A stretch of DNA of 35,887 nucleotides from Bacteroides sp. Its GTDB lineage: Bacteria; Bacteroidota; Bacteroidia; Bacteroidales; Bacteroidaceae. The notes below the pieces were generated by a model. That model made no database searches, was not told where the DNA came from, and was given only the letters and a program-made list of their open reading frames with translations. Positions 1 to 8,033 of the stretch are shown piece by piece. Where the stretch lies: NCBI GenBank assembly GCA_017471925.1, contig JAFURM010000020.1:1-35887 (forward strand), given 5' to 3'. The first letter of the stretch is position 1, and every line of letters starts with the position of its first letter. Made by a program: the position numbers and the translations under genes.

Positions 1-1
1 C

Positions 2-121
2 AATCGCCAAATACAATCTCAACTACTTCGTATTGATCCTGAAGATGATTTTGGAATACTATTGGCTACTTGTCAATATGATACCGTTGGAGCCATTACC
101 GTTAAACCAATAGAATTATGA
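2..121 (+). CDS. HipS-like / HipA N-terminal domain protein, C-terminal fragment
   Basis: Only the last 39 codons are in the window; the gene runs off the left edge. The readable tail carries a block around DDFGILLATCQYDTVGAI, typical of the HipA N-terminal (couple_hipA) module, which here is a separate small protein. Its stop overlaps the start of the downstream kinase gene as ATGA, so the two are translationally coupled. In split HipA systems the small N-terminal protein pairs with the kinase and modulates it. Whether a HipB-like DNA-binding antitoxin precedes it cannot be seen. The reading frame and family are well supported; the exact role in the pair is inferred. Confidence 0.75.
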   Translation, partial: NRQIQSQLLRIDPEDDFGILLATCQYDTVGAITVKPIEL

Positions 122-1113
122 AAGATTTAACTGTTTGCCCTCCCATATTACAAGAGGGCTATGATACCTATTCGCCTATTGCTCAAAGAACTTTGTTTGA
201 CGGTCATGCTGTATCTCATATTTTCTCTGAACCAAGTCCAGACACAGAAACTGTTCAGGCAAATGAAGCTGTAAAAAGTGTTGGACGTATATCACTTTCT
301 GGTGCTCAACCCAAATTTTCCATTGTTGTAGATGATGATAAACTACGTTATATTCGTGAAGGAGAACAAGGAACATTCATTCTTAAACCACGTCCCACAG
401 CATATCAAATCATAAATAAGGATTTTTGTGTGGCCAATGAGCACGTAACCATGCAAATTGCATCACAGGTATATGGTATTGAAACGGCTGCAAATGCGCT
501 TTGCTTCTTTGATGATGGAACTCCTGCATATATTACACGCAGATTTGATGTACACAGCAAGGGCAAATACAAACAAGAGGACTTTGCTGCATTATTGGGT
601 TACACAAAAGATAACGCAGGATCTAATTACAAATACGACAAAGCCAGCTATGAAGAATGTGCTGAGGTAATCCATAAATATGTCAAAGCAACATTGGTTG
701 ATATACGACGATTCTTTCGCATAATCTTATTTAACTTTGTTACACTGAACGATGATGCACACTTAAAAAATTTTTCTTTAATAGAACGTAATGGTGAATA
801 TCGTTTATCTCCTGCCTATGACCTTATCAATACATCTTTGCAGCTTATGAATCCTCATATTTTCGCTCTTGACAAAGGTCTTTTTAAGGAGGGAATGGCA
901 TTTTCTGATACTCACACAATCAGTCGTTCTGATTTTGAAGAGTTCGGTAAGCGTATTGGACTTCCTGAAAAAGTAATAAAACAGGAGATTGATATGTTTG
1001 CAACAGAACAGCCTTTAGTTAAAGAGCTGCTTGGCCGTTCGTTCCTTTCACCATCTTTGCAAAAACAATATTGGATGGCATTTGATTACCGTCGTGAAAT
1101 GCTTGATTTTTAA
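118..1113 (+). CDS. hipA: HipA C-terminal domain serine/threonine kinase (toxin)
   Basis: This 331-residue protein matches the kinase part of HipA toxins. The family phosphorylates translation-related targets such as aminoacyl-tRNA synthetases and induces growth arrest. Visible motifs are SLSGAQPKFS near residue 60 (the nucleotide-binding start of HipA_C), a TRRFDVH segment near 140, the catalytic block LNDDAHLKNFS near 215 and the metal-binding block LSPAYDLINT near 235. All essential residues appear present, so the kinase is probably active. It lacks the N-terminal HipA module, supplied by the overlapping upstream gene. The gene is markedly AT-rich compared with the carbohydrate genes that follow, which suggests horizontal acquisition. 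The family call is firm; the cellular target is unknown. Confidence 0.88.
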   Translation: MKDLTVCPPILQEGYDTYSPIAQRTLFDGHAVSHIFSEPSPDTETVQANEAVKSVGRISLSGAQPKFSIVVDDDKLRYIREGEQGTFILKPRPTAYQIINKDFCVANEHVTMQIASQVYGIETAANALCFFDDGTPAYITRRFDVHSKGKYKQEDFAALLGYTKDNAGSNYKYDKASYEECAEVIHKYVKATLVDIRRFFRIILFNFVTLNDDAHLKNFSLIERNGEYRLSPAYDLINTSLQLMNPHIFALDKGLFKEGMAFSDTHTISRSDFEEFGKRIGLPEKVIKQEIDMFATEQPLVKELLGRSFLSPSLQKQYWMAFDYRREMLDF

Positions 1114-1135
1114 AGCACAAGTATAAAAGTTTAAG

Positions 1136-1281
1136 GAATTATTGATAGCATAGCCCTTCACAAGGTAATCTTTGAGTACCTTGTTTGCCCAAATACCAAA
1201 TAGATTACCTCGCTTGGAGTTTACGCGATAGCCAACCGATATAATCATATCGAGATTGAAATAGGGAATATTTCGGGTAAC
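1136..1281 (-). pseudogene. Remnant of a RhuM-family (virulence RhuM) protein
   Basis: On the minus strand a short frame reads through VTRNIPYFNLD, MIISVGYRVNSKRG and IWANKVLKDYLVKGYAIN. These are the conserved core of RhuM-family proteins, which are usually over 300 residues long. Only about 50 residues of that core survive. After the KGYAIN block the frame loses family resemblance and runs into the 3' end of the hipA kinase gene on the other strand. It therefore looks like a decayed gene fragment rather than a functional small protein. RhuM genes are common passengers of defence and mobile islands, in keeping with the HipA neighbours. Confidence 0.6.
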
Positions 1282-1286
1282 TTTTT

Positions 1287-1658
1287 TTATGCCATGAATT
1301 TTTCAATCAATCCTTTCAAGAATTCCGTATCCAAGTTTGCAATCCCTTGTTTCTCCAGCAATGCATATTCTTCTCTTTTCTTGCTAATTACAAACTTACG
1401 TTCTTTGTCATTTATGGTTGCGTAAAGATAATAATTGCCTTTATAGGTCTGTTCTATACGTACATTTTCATAGAGTACATCTCCTATTTCAATATTCACA
1501 ACATCTTTAGACGTATCAACGAATCCCCAACTCGTTAGAAGTTCGTTTAAGCGAGTTTCAACAGCCCTAATCCAACGCTCTTCTACAAGATACTTTTCTG
1601 CAAAAGACCTGAATTGAGAAATAAATTCAGTTGCTCCGACTTCTTTATACCCGAAGAT
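1287..1658 (-). pseudogene. Frame-disrupted ORF of unknown function
   Basis: This frame of 123 codons is open from a stop at 1659-1661 to a TAA at 1287. It has no ATG in its first 58 codons; the only start is an internal GTG near 1499. It reads GYKEVGATEFISQFRSF, then KYLVEERWIRAVETRLNELL (a helical stretch), and ends LKGLIEKFMA. I do not recognise the family. It overlaps, in another frame, the tail of a HipA N-terminal remnant and touches the RhuM remnant on its other side. The lack of a start and the position between two decayed genes suggest the 3' end of a broken gene. Confidence 0.4.
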
Positions 1659-1831
1659 TCAGGCATAAACTCCAAAGCACCCATTCCTCGTTTTCCAATG
1701 AATGACAATAAGTCCAATGGTGTTATTGCTTGATTCCGAATATTGTTTTGAATACGCCAACACTCGAAAACCTGATTGCCCCATGCATCTGGAAGGGAAT
1801 CGGCAAGGAAAGACTTTAAGCGAGCTGGTAA
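1583..1831 (-). pseudogene. Remnant of a second HipA-like N-terminal region
   Basis: The minus-strand frame reads LPARLKSFLADSLPDAWGNQ, then a TPLDLLSFIGKRGMGALEF block. These are hallmark motifs of the N-terminal half of full-length HipA proteins: the FADSLPDxWG signature followed by the GKRGMGALE signature. The frame is closed upstream by an in-frame TGA immediately before the first motif. It drifts out of homology after MPESSGIKKSEQ and terminates at 1583. No kinase domain follows. It is a dead fragment of a hipA gene distinct from, and opposite in orientation to, the intact kinase gene at the left end. Confidence 0.65.
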
Positions 1832-1917
1832 TCATTGTTTCTTATGTCTTATACGTTGTACTTTCTTTTGATTGTCTCTGATTAGGTATGCCGATTCGGG
1901 AAGTTCCGGAAAACAAA

Positions 1918-1955
1918 GATGAGGGTGTGCATTCTATGGAATGCACACCCTCATC
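1918..1955 (-). terminator. Intrinsic terminator of the glycan operon
   Basis: A perfect 17-bp inverted repeat (arms 1918-1934 and 1939-1955) encloses a 4-nt loop. Read on the minus strand it is followed by TTTGTTTT. It lies about 110 nt beyond the stop of the GH3 gene, the last gene of the minus-strand operon, and so probably ends that transcript. Confidence 0.8.
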
Positions 1956-1974
1956 TGTTATAATGCTCCGACTT

Positions 1975-2029
1975 AGAAACTGTTTTGATTTTATTTATGC
2001 ATGCTTTCAGAAGCTGTTTTGAATTTATT
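1975..2029. repeat. Short imperfect direct repeat at the composition boundary
   Basis: Two 21-bp copies (1975-1995 and 2009-2029) built around agaaactgttttgattt match at 19 of 21 positions. They sit between the terminator and the GH3 stop codon, where AT-rich DNA gives way to the GC-richer glycan operon. Function unknown. Confidence 0.5.
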
Positions 2030-2062
2030 CCCTTCTTTTATTATCCGCTTTCCCTGAGTTTC

Positions 2063-4426
2063 TTATTCTACCTCAAACTTCCCTTGCAGGCGGATGTCTT
2101 TGGAGGAACTGCCCACCATAACAGTGAAGCTGCCCGGCTCTACGACAAAGCGGTTGTGCTTGTCCCAAAGCCCCAACTCCCTGGGCGTGAGGGTAAACTC
2201 TACACGCTTCTCTTCGCCAGGCTCCAGGTGGATACGCTCAAAACCACGCAACACCTTTACATAGGTGGTGACACTGCTGACATCATCGCGCAGGTAGAGC
2301 TGCACCACTTCGTCACCAGCCACCTGACCACTGTTCTTCACCTTGCAGGAGAGTTGCACACTTCCCTGCACGCCGATGCGCGGCTGCTTGATTTCCAATG
2401 CGCTGTAGGTGAAGTCGGTGTAGCTCAATCCATGACCGAAGGGGAACAGAGTGCCCGTCACCCGTACGCGTCCTGATGAGGCCGACCCGGGTTTGAAGGG
2501 AAAGGCGAAAGGTATCTGGCCTACGGAGCGGGGGAAGGTTACGGGAAGTTTGCCACCGGGATTGTAGTCGCCAAACAGCACCTGGCTGACGGCATCGCCC
2601 ATAAACTCACCGGGGAACCAAGCATGGAGAATGCCCGGTACATGACGCTCGGCCCAATTGATGGTAGCGGCACGTCCGTCCACCATGACCAGCACAACCG
2701 GTACACCGGTGGCATGGACTGCACGCAGCAACTCTTCCTGACGGCCACACAGGTCCAGGTCTGTGCGTGAGAACTCCTCGCGTACCGTCTTTTCGTTGCC
2801 GCCAAGCACCAGTATGCAGACATCCGACTCTCGGGCCAGGGCTACGGCCTCGTCCTGAAGAGCCTGCTCTTCGGCATCTAACGGAATGTCATACAGCTCG
2901 CTCTCAGGGAAATACTTGTCTATAATCTCCGCACCCTTGGCATACTTTACTTCCGCATCGGGCAGATACTCCTTGATGCCTTGGTAGATGGTCTTGATGG
3001 GTGCATTGGCCGGACCGTAACGGCAGACCAGATTTTTCACCTCGTCGGCATTGGGACCGATGACGGCCACACGCTTCACCGACTTGGAGAGGGGGAGAAT
3101 GTTGTTCTCGTTCTTCAGCAAGACGATGGACTCTAAGGCTGCACGCATGGAGACAGCCTGATGCTCCCGGCTGTGTACCACCGATTCGGGTTGGCGGGCA
3201 TCACCCTTATAAGGATTGTCGAACAGGCCCAGCATGAACTTCACACGCAGCACATCGCGCACACGGCTGTCAATGGTCTGCAGGGAGACCTTGCCCTCGC
3301 TGATGGCCTGGCGCAACGGCAGGATGAAGGTTTGCGGATAGGTGAAGTTGGTCCTGATGTTCAGGCCGGCGTTAACGGCCATGGCCGCACCCTCCACAGC
3401 ATCGGCTGCCACTCCATGCTTGGAGTGAAGGTATTCCACAGCCTCACTGTCTGAAACCACATATCCCTTGAAGCCCCACTCCTGACGGAGAATCTCGGTC
3501 AGGAAGTGGTGACTGCCCGTAATCGGTTCGCCGTCATAGTCGTTATAGGAACTCATCACGCCCAGCGCACCGGCATCGCAGAAGGCCTTCCTGAAAGATT
3601 CCAGATAGAGCGTACGCATCTCGCGTGGAGCTACGTGAGGGTCGGTGCGTGTTCCGCCGTCCCGTCCGCCAACAGGAATGCTGTAGACCGCAAAGTGCTT
3701 GGGAGTAGCCACCAGTCCTCTGCTTTGCAAGCCGGTAATCATGCGCTTGCCCAGTTCGCCCACCAGATAGGGGTCTTCACCGTAGCACTCCACCACGCGT
3801 CCCCACCTGGGATCTTGTGCAAGGTCCAGGATGGGGGAATAGATGTTGGTGTAGCCCAAGGCATTGGCCTCTTCGGCCGTGACACGGGCTATTTCGCTAA
3901 TCAGTTCTTTGTCCCAGCTGGCTCCCTGACCACATTGGGCTGGGAACATGGTAGCCCGGTCGTGGCAGAGACCACGGATGCCCTCGTTGGTGAAGTCCAC
4001 CGGAATGCCCAGACGGGTCTCTTCTACGAACCAACGTTGGATGGTGTGACGGTTCTGCACACTGTTCTTGTAGGGATAGGAGAGGGTAGAACCGAAGTCG
4101 CCTATGCCATTGGCCTGTTCATCTATGTTGCCTATACCGTCTTTCCAGATTTTCTCTTTCCATGCTTCGGTGGGCAGGGCATCGCTCAATACACGTCCCG
4201 AACCGTAGAGCGTGGCCATCTGGCAGGTCTTCTCTTCCAGGGTCATCTGTTCCATCAGGTCGGCGATGCGCTCTTCTATGCCGGCCTGCGGGTCTTCATA
4301 GATGTCCTTTACTCCGTTCTTGTTGAAGTCTATCCATCCTTTCTTGTAGATGGAGGGCCGGTTCCCGGCATGGCCCGCAATCGCTATGGATAGGGCCAGG
4401 GTGGTACAAATCAAAGCTCTTTTCAT
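2063..4426 (-). CDS. Glycoside hydrolase family 3 (beta-glucosidase/xylosidase-like), secreted
   Basis: This 787-residue GH3 enzyme would release terminal beta-linked sugars from oligosaccharides in the periplasm. A signal peptide covers residues 1 to about 20 (ALSIAIAGHA). An acidic DFNKNGVKDIYEDP loop near 33, resembling a calcium loop, precedes the catalytic domain. KHFAVYS occurs near 243, and GYVVSDSEAV near 321 places the probable nucleophile at Asp326. The alpha/beta sandwich follows (IVLLKNE near 435, then GRQEELLRAV), and a fibronectin-III-like C-terminal domain begins near 690. Length is normal for multi-domain GH3 (BglX type). Its start lies five bases after the stop of the GH92 gene, so it is the last operon member. 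Substrate specificity within GH3 (glucose, xylose, arabinose) cannot be read from sequence; SDSEAV differs from the SDW of classical beta-glucosidases. Confidence 0.9.
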   Translation of the reverse strand: MKRALICTTLALSIAIAGHAGNRPSIYKKGWIDFNKNGVKDIYEDPQAGIEERIADLMEQMTLEEKTCQMATLYGSGRVLSDALPTEAWKEKIWKDGIGNIDEQANGIGDFGSTLSYPYKNSVQNRHTIQRWFVEETRLGIPVDFTNEGIRGLCHDRATMFPAQCGQGASWDKELISEIARVTAEEANALGYTNIYSPILDLAQDPRWGRVVECYGEDPYLVGELGKRMITGLQSRGLVATPKHFAVYSIPVGGRDGGTRTDPHVAPREMRTLYLESFRKAFCDAGALGVMSSYNDYDGEPITGSHHFLTEILRQEWGFKGYVVSDSEAVEYLHSKHGVAADAVEGAAMAVNAGLNIRTNFTYPQTFILPLRQAISEGKVSLQTIDSRVRDVLRVKFMLGLFDNPYKGDARQPESVVHSREHQAVSMRAALESIVLLKNENNILPLSKSVKRVAVIGPNADEVKNLVCRYGPANAPIKTIYQGIKEYLPDAEVKYAKGAEIIDKYFPESELYDIPLDAEEQALQDEAVALARESDVCILVLGGNEKTVREEFSRTDLDLCGRQEELLRAVHATGVPVVLVMVDGRAATINWAERHVPGILHAWFPGEFMGDAVSQVLFGDYNPGGKLPVTFPRSVGQIPFAFPFKPGSASSGRVRVTGTLFPFGHGLSYTDFTYSALEIKQPRIGVQGSVQLSCKVKNSGQVAGDEVVQLYLRDDVSSVTTYVKVLRGFERIHLEPGEEKRVEFTLTPRELGLWDKHNRFVVEPGSFTVMVGSSSKDIRLQGKFEVE

Positions 4427-4431
4427 TATCT

Positions 4432-6690
4432 TTATTCTCCTTTCATTTCAAATACCAGTTCACCGCCCTTCATCAGGTCGAAGTGTGAGAAGCGGGGTTC
4501 GCTGAGTTCCTTTCCGTTCAGCTTCATGGAGCGGATATACTTGTTCTGACGACTGTTGTTGATGGCACGGATGACGAAGTCGTTACCGTTGTTCAGGTGG
4601 ATGGTCACCTTGTCGAACAGCGGACGTCCGATTTCATAGGTCGGCCTTCCGGGACAGAACGAATAGAAACCCATAGAGCTGAGCAGGTACCAGGCAGACA
4701 TCTGGCCTACGTCCTCGTTGCCGCACAGACCATTCGGGTCGTTGTGGTAGAGGGTCTGCAGAATCTGGTCGACCAGTTCCTGTGTCTTGTGGGGAGCACC
4801 GACGTAGTTATATAAATAAGGTATATGGTGACTGGGCTCGTTGCCGTGGGCATATTGGCCAATCATGCCGGTGACATCGGCAGCTGCGTTGGGGTCGCCT
4901 GTCAGTTCCGAACTGGTTGTGAACAGGGTGTCCAGATGGGCCTTGAATGCTTCGCGGCCTCCTACCAGCTCCATCAATCCGTCCACGTCATGGGGTACGA
5001 ACCAGGCCCATTGCCAGGCATTGCCCTCTACATAGTTGGAGGGACGTTCCACCGATGAGGGGTCGAAGGGAGTAATCCAACTGCCATCGCTCAGGCGTCC
5101 GCGCATCAGTTTGGTCTCCGGGTCGAAGTAGTGGCGGTAGGCTTTGGAGAGCTGCATGTATTGGTCGAACAGGTCTTTCCGGTTGCACTCCTTGGCCAGC
5201 ATGGCTATCAGCCAGTCGTTGTAGGCAAACTCCAGGGCTTGGGAAACTGAACCGCCGACCTTGTCGCAAGGAATGTAGCCCAGCTCGTTCTTGTACTTGA
5301 TGGCATGCGACATCATCTTGCCGTGGAGCACCTGCCGATCCATGACCGGTGTGATGCCTGTCGTGTCATAGACCGATGAACGCACGCAGGCTTCGAGTAA
5401 CTTGTTCAGGTCATGGTTACCTTGGCGCTTCATCAAGGCATCGGCAATGACGGAGACGGCGTGATAGCCAATCATGGTGCCGGTCTCGGTAGAGGCCAGT
5501 TCCCACTTGGGCAGAATGCCGCCCTCCTCATACTTGCGCATCAGGGTACGGATGAAGGCTTCGTTCTTGTCGGGCGTGGCAATGGTGTAGAAGGGATGGG
5601 CGGCACGGAAAGTGTCCCACAGGGAGAAGACCGTGTAGTTCATGTAGGCCGTGTCTTGGGCTATCTCCTGACTCATGGTGCGGTAGCGTCCGTCTACGTC
5701 CGAGGCGATGCTGGGGTGTACAAAGGCATGATACAGTGAGGTGTAGAAGATGGTGCGAAGGTCGTTGTCCTTGGTCTCCACATCGATGACACCCAGTTCC
5801 TTGTTCCACGCCATATCGGCCTTGGCCATTGTGCCTTCAAAGTCCCATCCGGTTGCTTCGGTTTCCAGATTGCGGCGTGCGCCTTCCTCATCCACGGCAG
5901 AGAGACCGACCTTTATCAGCAGTTCGCCGTTTGCCGGCAGTTGGCTGAAGCTCAGGATGCCCTTGGCATCACGCGAAGAGACCGAATCGCCCTCCACTGC
6001 CTGCTGCTCGTTGGCAAAGAAACGGGCCTTGAAAGGTGAGGAGGTCACGGCATGGAAGTAGATGGTGCGGCGGGGTGCCCAACCACGCACTTCCCTCATG
6101 CCCACGATGGTCGTGTCGTTCAGCACGCGCAAACGGGTCACCGGATGGTTGCGGTGGTGAATGCTGGGACTCATGTCGATAATCACACGGGCATCGCTAC
6201 CGGCAGGATAGGTGTAACGGTGCCATCCTGTGCGGAGGGTGGCTGTCAGTTCTGCATGAATAGAGTCGTCGTCCAGCATCACCTCATAGTAGCCCGGGAC
6301 AGCACTTTCGTTCCGGTGAGAGTAGCGAGAACGGTAGCCCTCCTCGGGGTGTTCGTTGCTGCCCGGTCGCAGTGGCTTGTCGCCAACCACGGGCATGAAG
6401 AGGATGTCTCCATAATCGCCTATGCCGGTTCCGCTCAGGTGCGTATGACTGAATCCCATGATGGAGGAGTCGTCATAGTAATAGCCTGCACAGGCATCCC
6501 ATCCCACTTGTCGGGTGTCGGGACTCAGCTGTACCATACCGTGCGGCAGGGTGGCACCCGGGAAGGTGTGTCCGTGTCCTCCGGTTCCGATAAACACATT
6601 GACACGCTCTGTGTAAGAGAGACTCTTGCTCGCGTCGGTGCAGGCCAGAAGTCCTGCTGCGCTCATTGCCAGGAAGAGTATTTTCTTCAT
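4432..6690 (-). CDS. GH92 family alpha-mannosidase lipoprotein
   Basis: This 752-residue protein belongs to GH92, the calcium-dependent inverting exo-alpha-mannosidases abundant in Bacteroides. The leader MKKILFLAMSAAGLLAC is a lipoprotein signal with the acylated Cys at 17. Family blocks in order are VNVFIGTGGHGHTFPGA, GFSHTHLSGTG, YHAFVHPS, FSLWDTFRAAHPF, GNAWQWAWFVPHD, GNEPSHHIPYLYNY and GNEDVGQMSAWYLLSSMGFY; the last two contain the catalytic acid/base region. I chose the ATG at 6690 because it begins the lipoprotein leader and overlaps the GH99-like gene's stop as ATGA. A longer frame upstream only reads through that neighbour out of frame. Mannosidase activity is well supported at family level; the linkage preferred is not determined. 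Confidence 0.93.
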   Translation of the reverse strand: MKKILFLAMSAAGLLACTDASKSLSYTERVNVFIGTGGHGHTFPGATLPHGMVQLSPDTRQVGWDACAGYYYDDSSIMGFSHTHLSGTGIGDYGDILFMPVVGDKPLRPGSNEHPEEGYRSRYSHRNESAVPGYYEVMLDDDSIHAELTATLRTGWHRYTYPAGSDARVIIDMSPSIHHRNHPVTRLRVLNDTTIVGMREVRGWAPRRTIYFHAVTSSPFKARFFANEQQAVEGDSVSSRDAKGILSFSQLPANGELLIKVGLSAVDEEGARRNLETEATGWDFEGTMAKADMAWNKELGVIDVETKDNDLRTIFYTSLYHAFVHPSIASDVDGRYRTMSQEIAQDTAYMNYTVFSLWDTFRAAHPFYTIATPDKNEAFIRTLMRKYEEGGILPKWELASTETGTMIGYHAVSVIADALMKRQGNHDLNKLLEACVRSSVYDTTGITPVMDRQVLHGKMMSHAIKYKNELGYIPCDKVGGSVSQALEFAYNDWLIAMLAKECNRKDLFDQYMQLSKAYRHYFDPETKLMRGRLSDGSWITPFDPSSVERPSNYVEGNAWQWAWFVPHDVDGLMELVGGREAFKAHLDTLFTTSSELTGDPNAAADVTGMIGQYAHGNEPSHHIPYLYNYVGAPHKTQELVDQILQTLYHNDPNGLCGNEDVGQMSAWYLLSSMGFYSFCPGRPTYEIGRPLFDKVTIHLNNGNDFVIRAINNSRQNKYIRSMKLNGKELSEPRFSHFDLMKGGELVFEMKGE

Positions 6691-7982
6691 TTTCTTGTGG
6701 GAATCTTGAAGGTTAATGGTTTCTCTTTTCTCAGGATGCGGGCAGCCTCGCCGGTCAGCCACAGGTAATGGTCGGAAGGCAGGCCGTCCATGGTGATGAA
6801 TTTGGCGGTGTCGCTGACGGGCGGATTGTCCGAGCACTTGAAGATGGCAGTGCCTTCATCCACTTCGTCGAACATGGCCACATAAATCATTTTGGCTCCG
6901 GCCTGGATGGCTGTGGAGAGCTGTTGCCAATAGAAACGCCCTCCCTGTCGGGGAATGCTGCCCACCGGCTTCACGTCATCGGGAAACTCTATGCGGCTGA
7001 GGTTGTGCCAACTGAAGCCGGGAGTGACGGCCGGCACATAGTCCGTTCCGTTCTCTTCACACCATTGGATGTCGCCGGCAATGAGGTCTCTGAAACGGTC
7101 CATGTCGTTGTGCAGCAGGGGAGAGAAACGCTGTATGGTCCAAGGCAGTACGATGTCGGCCTTCTTTATCAGGCGATGCAGGTAGCTGTCGTGGATGCAG
7201 TCAGCCTCCAAGGTGCGCCAGAAGGTGGGTACGCCCAACATCACGGCGCAGCCGCCATATACAGGGTCGTTCTGCAGGAAGTCCATCAACCGCTCCAGAC
7301 CGATGTGGCGGATGTTGTAGGGACGGTCGGGGAATCCCACTCCCCAGATGGCCACAACTGGCCTGCCGTTGTGGTGCAGGTAGGTCTTGGTGCCCGTCTG
7401 GTTGGTGACTTTCAGGTCATCAACCAGGTGCTTCCAGTCTTCAATGATGGAAGAGCAGTCCTCGCCCGTGGCCCTCAGACCGGAGAGGTCATACATCACT
7501 GCGATGGCCCGCTCGTATTGGGATGCGGCTTCCAACGTGTTGGCCAGAATGCGGTTGGTGGCCGATGCCGGGTCCCAATGATGTGTGTTTCCAAAGAAAC
7601 GTTGTACGAACACACCGTCCAAACCATATTCCTGCATCCACTTGAAGTGCAGATTGGTGGTGGAACGGTCCAAAGAACTGAACACCCGTGCCTTTTCACC
7701 GTTGGCCAGACGGAAAGGGGTCTCATAGCTCTTCTCATATTCGCTTACATCCGGCCAGATGTCTATGGTGCAGTGGGTCTCGTCGAAAGCCTTGCCTACT
7801 CCATAGTGGCCGAAGCCCTGCTTGCTGCCGTCGCCGGGAGCGCGGAACCATCCTTGATAGCCGGCCATAATCAGACCGTTATAGGTGGGATATAAAGTCT
7901 CTTTGCTGTGTTTGCTCTGTGCATGGAGCAAGGTTGCCATGCCATACAGAAACAGAGTCAGGAATAAAATCTTCTTCATCAT
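6687..7982 (-). CDS. GH99/GH71-like secreted glycoside hydrolase
   Basis: This 431-residue protein carries a signal peptide (residues 1 to about 21, ending LLHAQ) followed by one (beta/alpha)8-type domain. Recognisable parts are MAGYQGWFRAPGDG near 39, GLDGVFVQRFFG near 120, a PVVAIWGVGF strand near 208 and the motif MIYVAMFDEVDEGTAIF near 365. That last motif matches the E-x-x-E-G-T block of GH99 endo-alpha-mannosidases, placing candidate catalytic residues at Glu373 and Glu376. GH99 members cut mannan or glycan backbones endo-wise, which would fit the adjacent GH92 exo-mannosidase. However, many Bacteroides members of this GH71/99-like group are uncharacterised, so the substrate is uncertain. 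It overlaps the GH92 gene by four bases and follows the beta-helix gene by 51 bases. Confidence 0.82.
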   Translation of the reverse strand: MMKKILFLTLFLYGMATLLHAQSKHSKETLYPTYNGLIMAGYQGWFRAPGDGSKQGFGHYGVGKAFDETHCTIDIWPDVSEYEKSYETPFRLANGEKARVFSSLDRSTTNLHFKWMQEYGLDGVFVQRFFGNTHHWDPASATNRILANTLEAASQYERAIAVMYDLSGLRATGEDCSSIIEDWKHLVDDLKVTNQTGTKTYLHHNGRPVVAIWGVGFPDRPYNIRHIGLERLMDFLQNDPVYGGCAVMLGVPTFWRTLEADCIHDSYLHRLIKKADIVLPWTIQRFSPLLHNDMDRFRDLIAGDIQWCEENGTDYVPAVTPGFSWHNLSRIEFPDDVKPVGSIPRQGGRFYWQQLSTAIQAGAKMIYVAMFDEVDEGTAIFKCSDNPPVSDTAKFITMDGLPSDHYLWLTGEAARILRKEKPLTFKIPTRK

Positions 7983-8033
7983 ATGAGTGGAATTAATAGT
8001 GTTGTTTCTTGGTCTGTTGTTTTTAGGGGAGGA

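Noticed and set aside
1048-1248. 66-residue minus-strand gene
   Set aside because: Only the N-terminal part matches the RhuM core; the remainder is antisense to the hipA kinase 3' end. Treated as a pseudogene fragment.
6691-6837. Extended N-terminus of the GH92 protein
   Set aside because: The additional 49 residues are an out-of-frame reading of the GH99-like gene; the lipoprotein leader begins at 6690.
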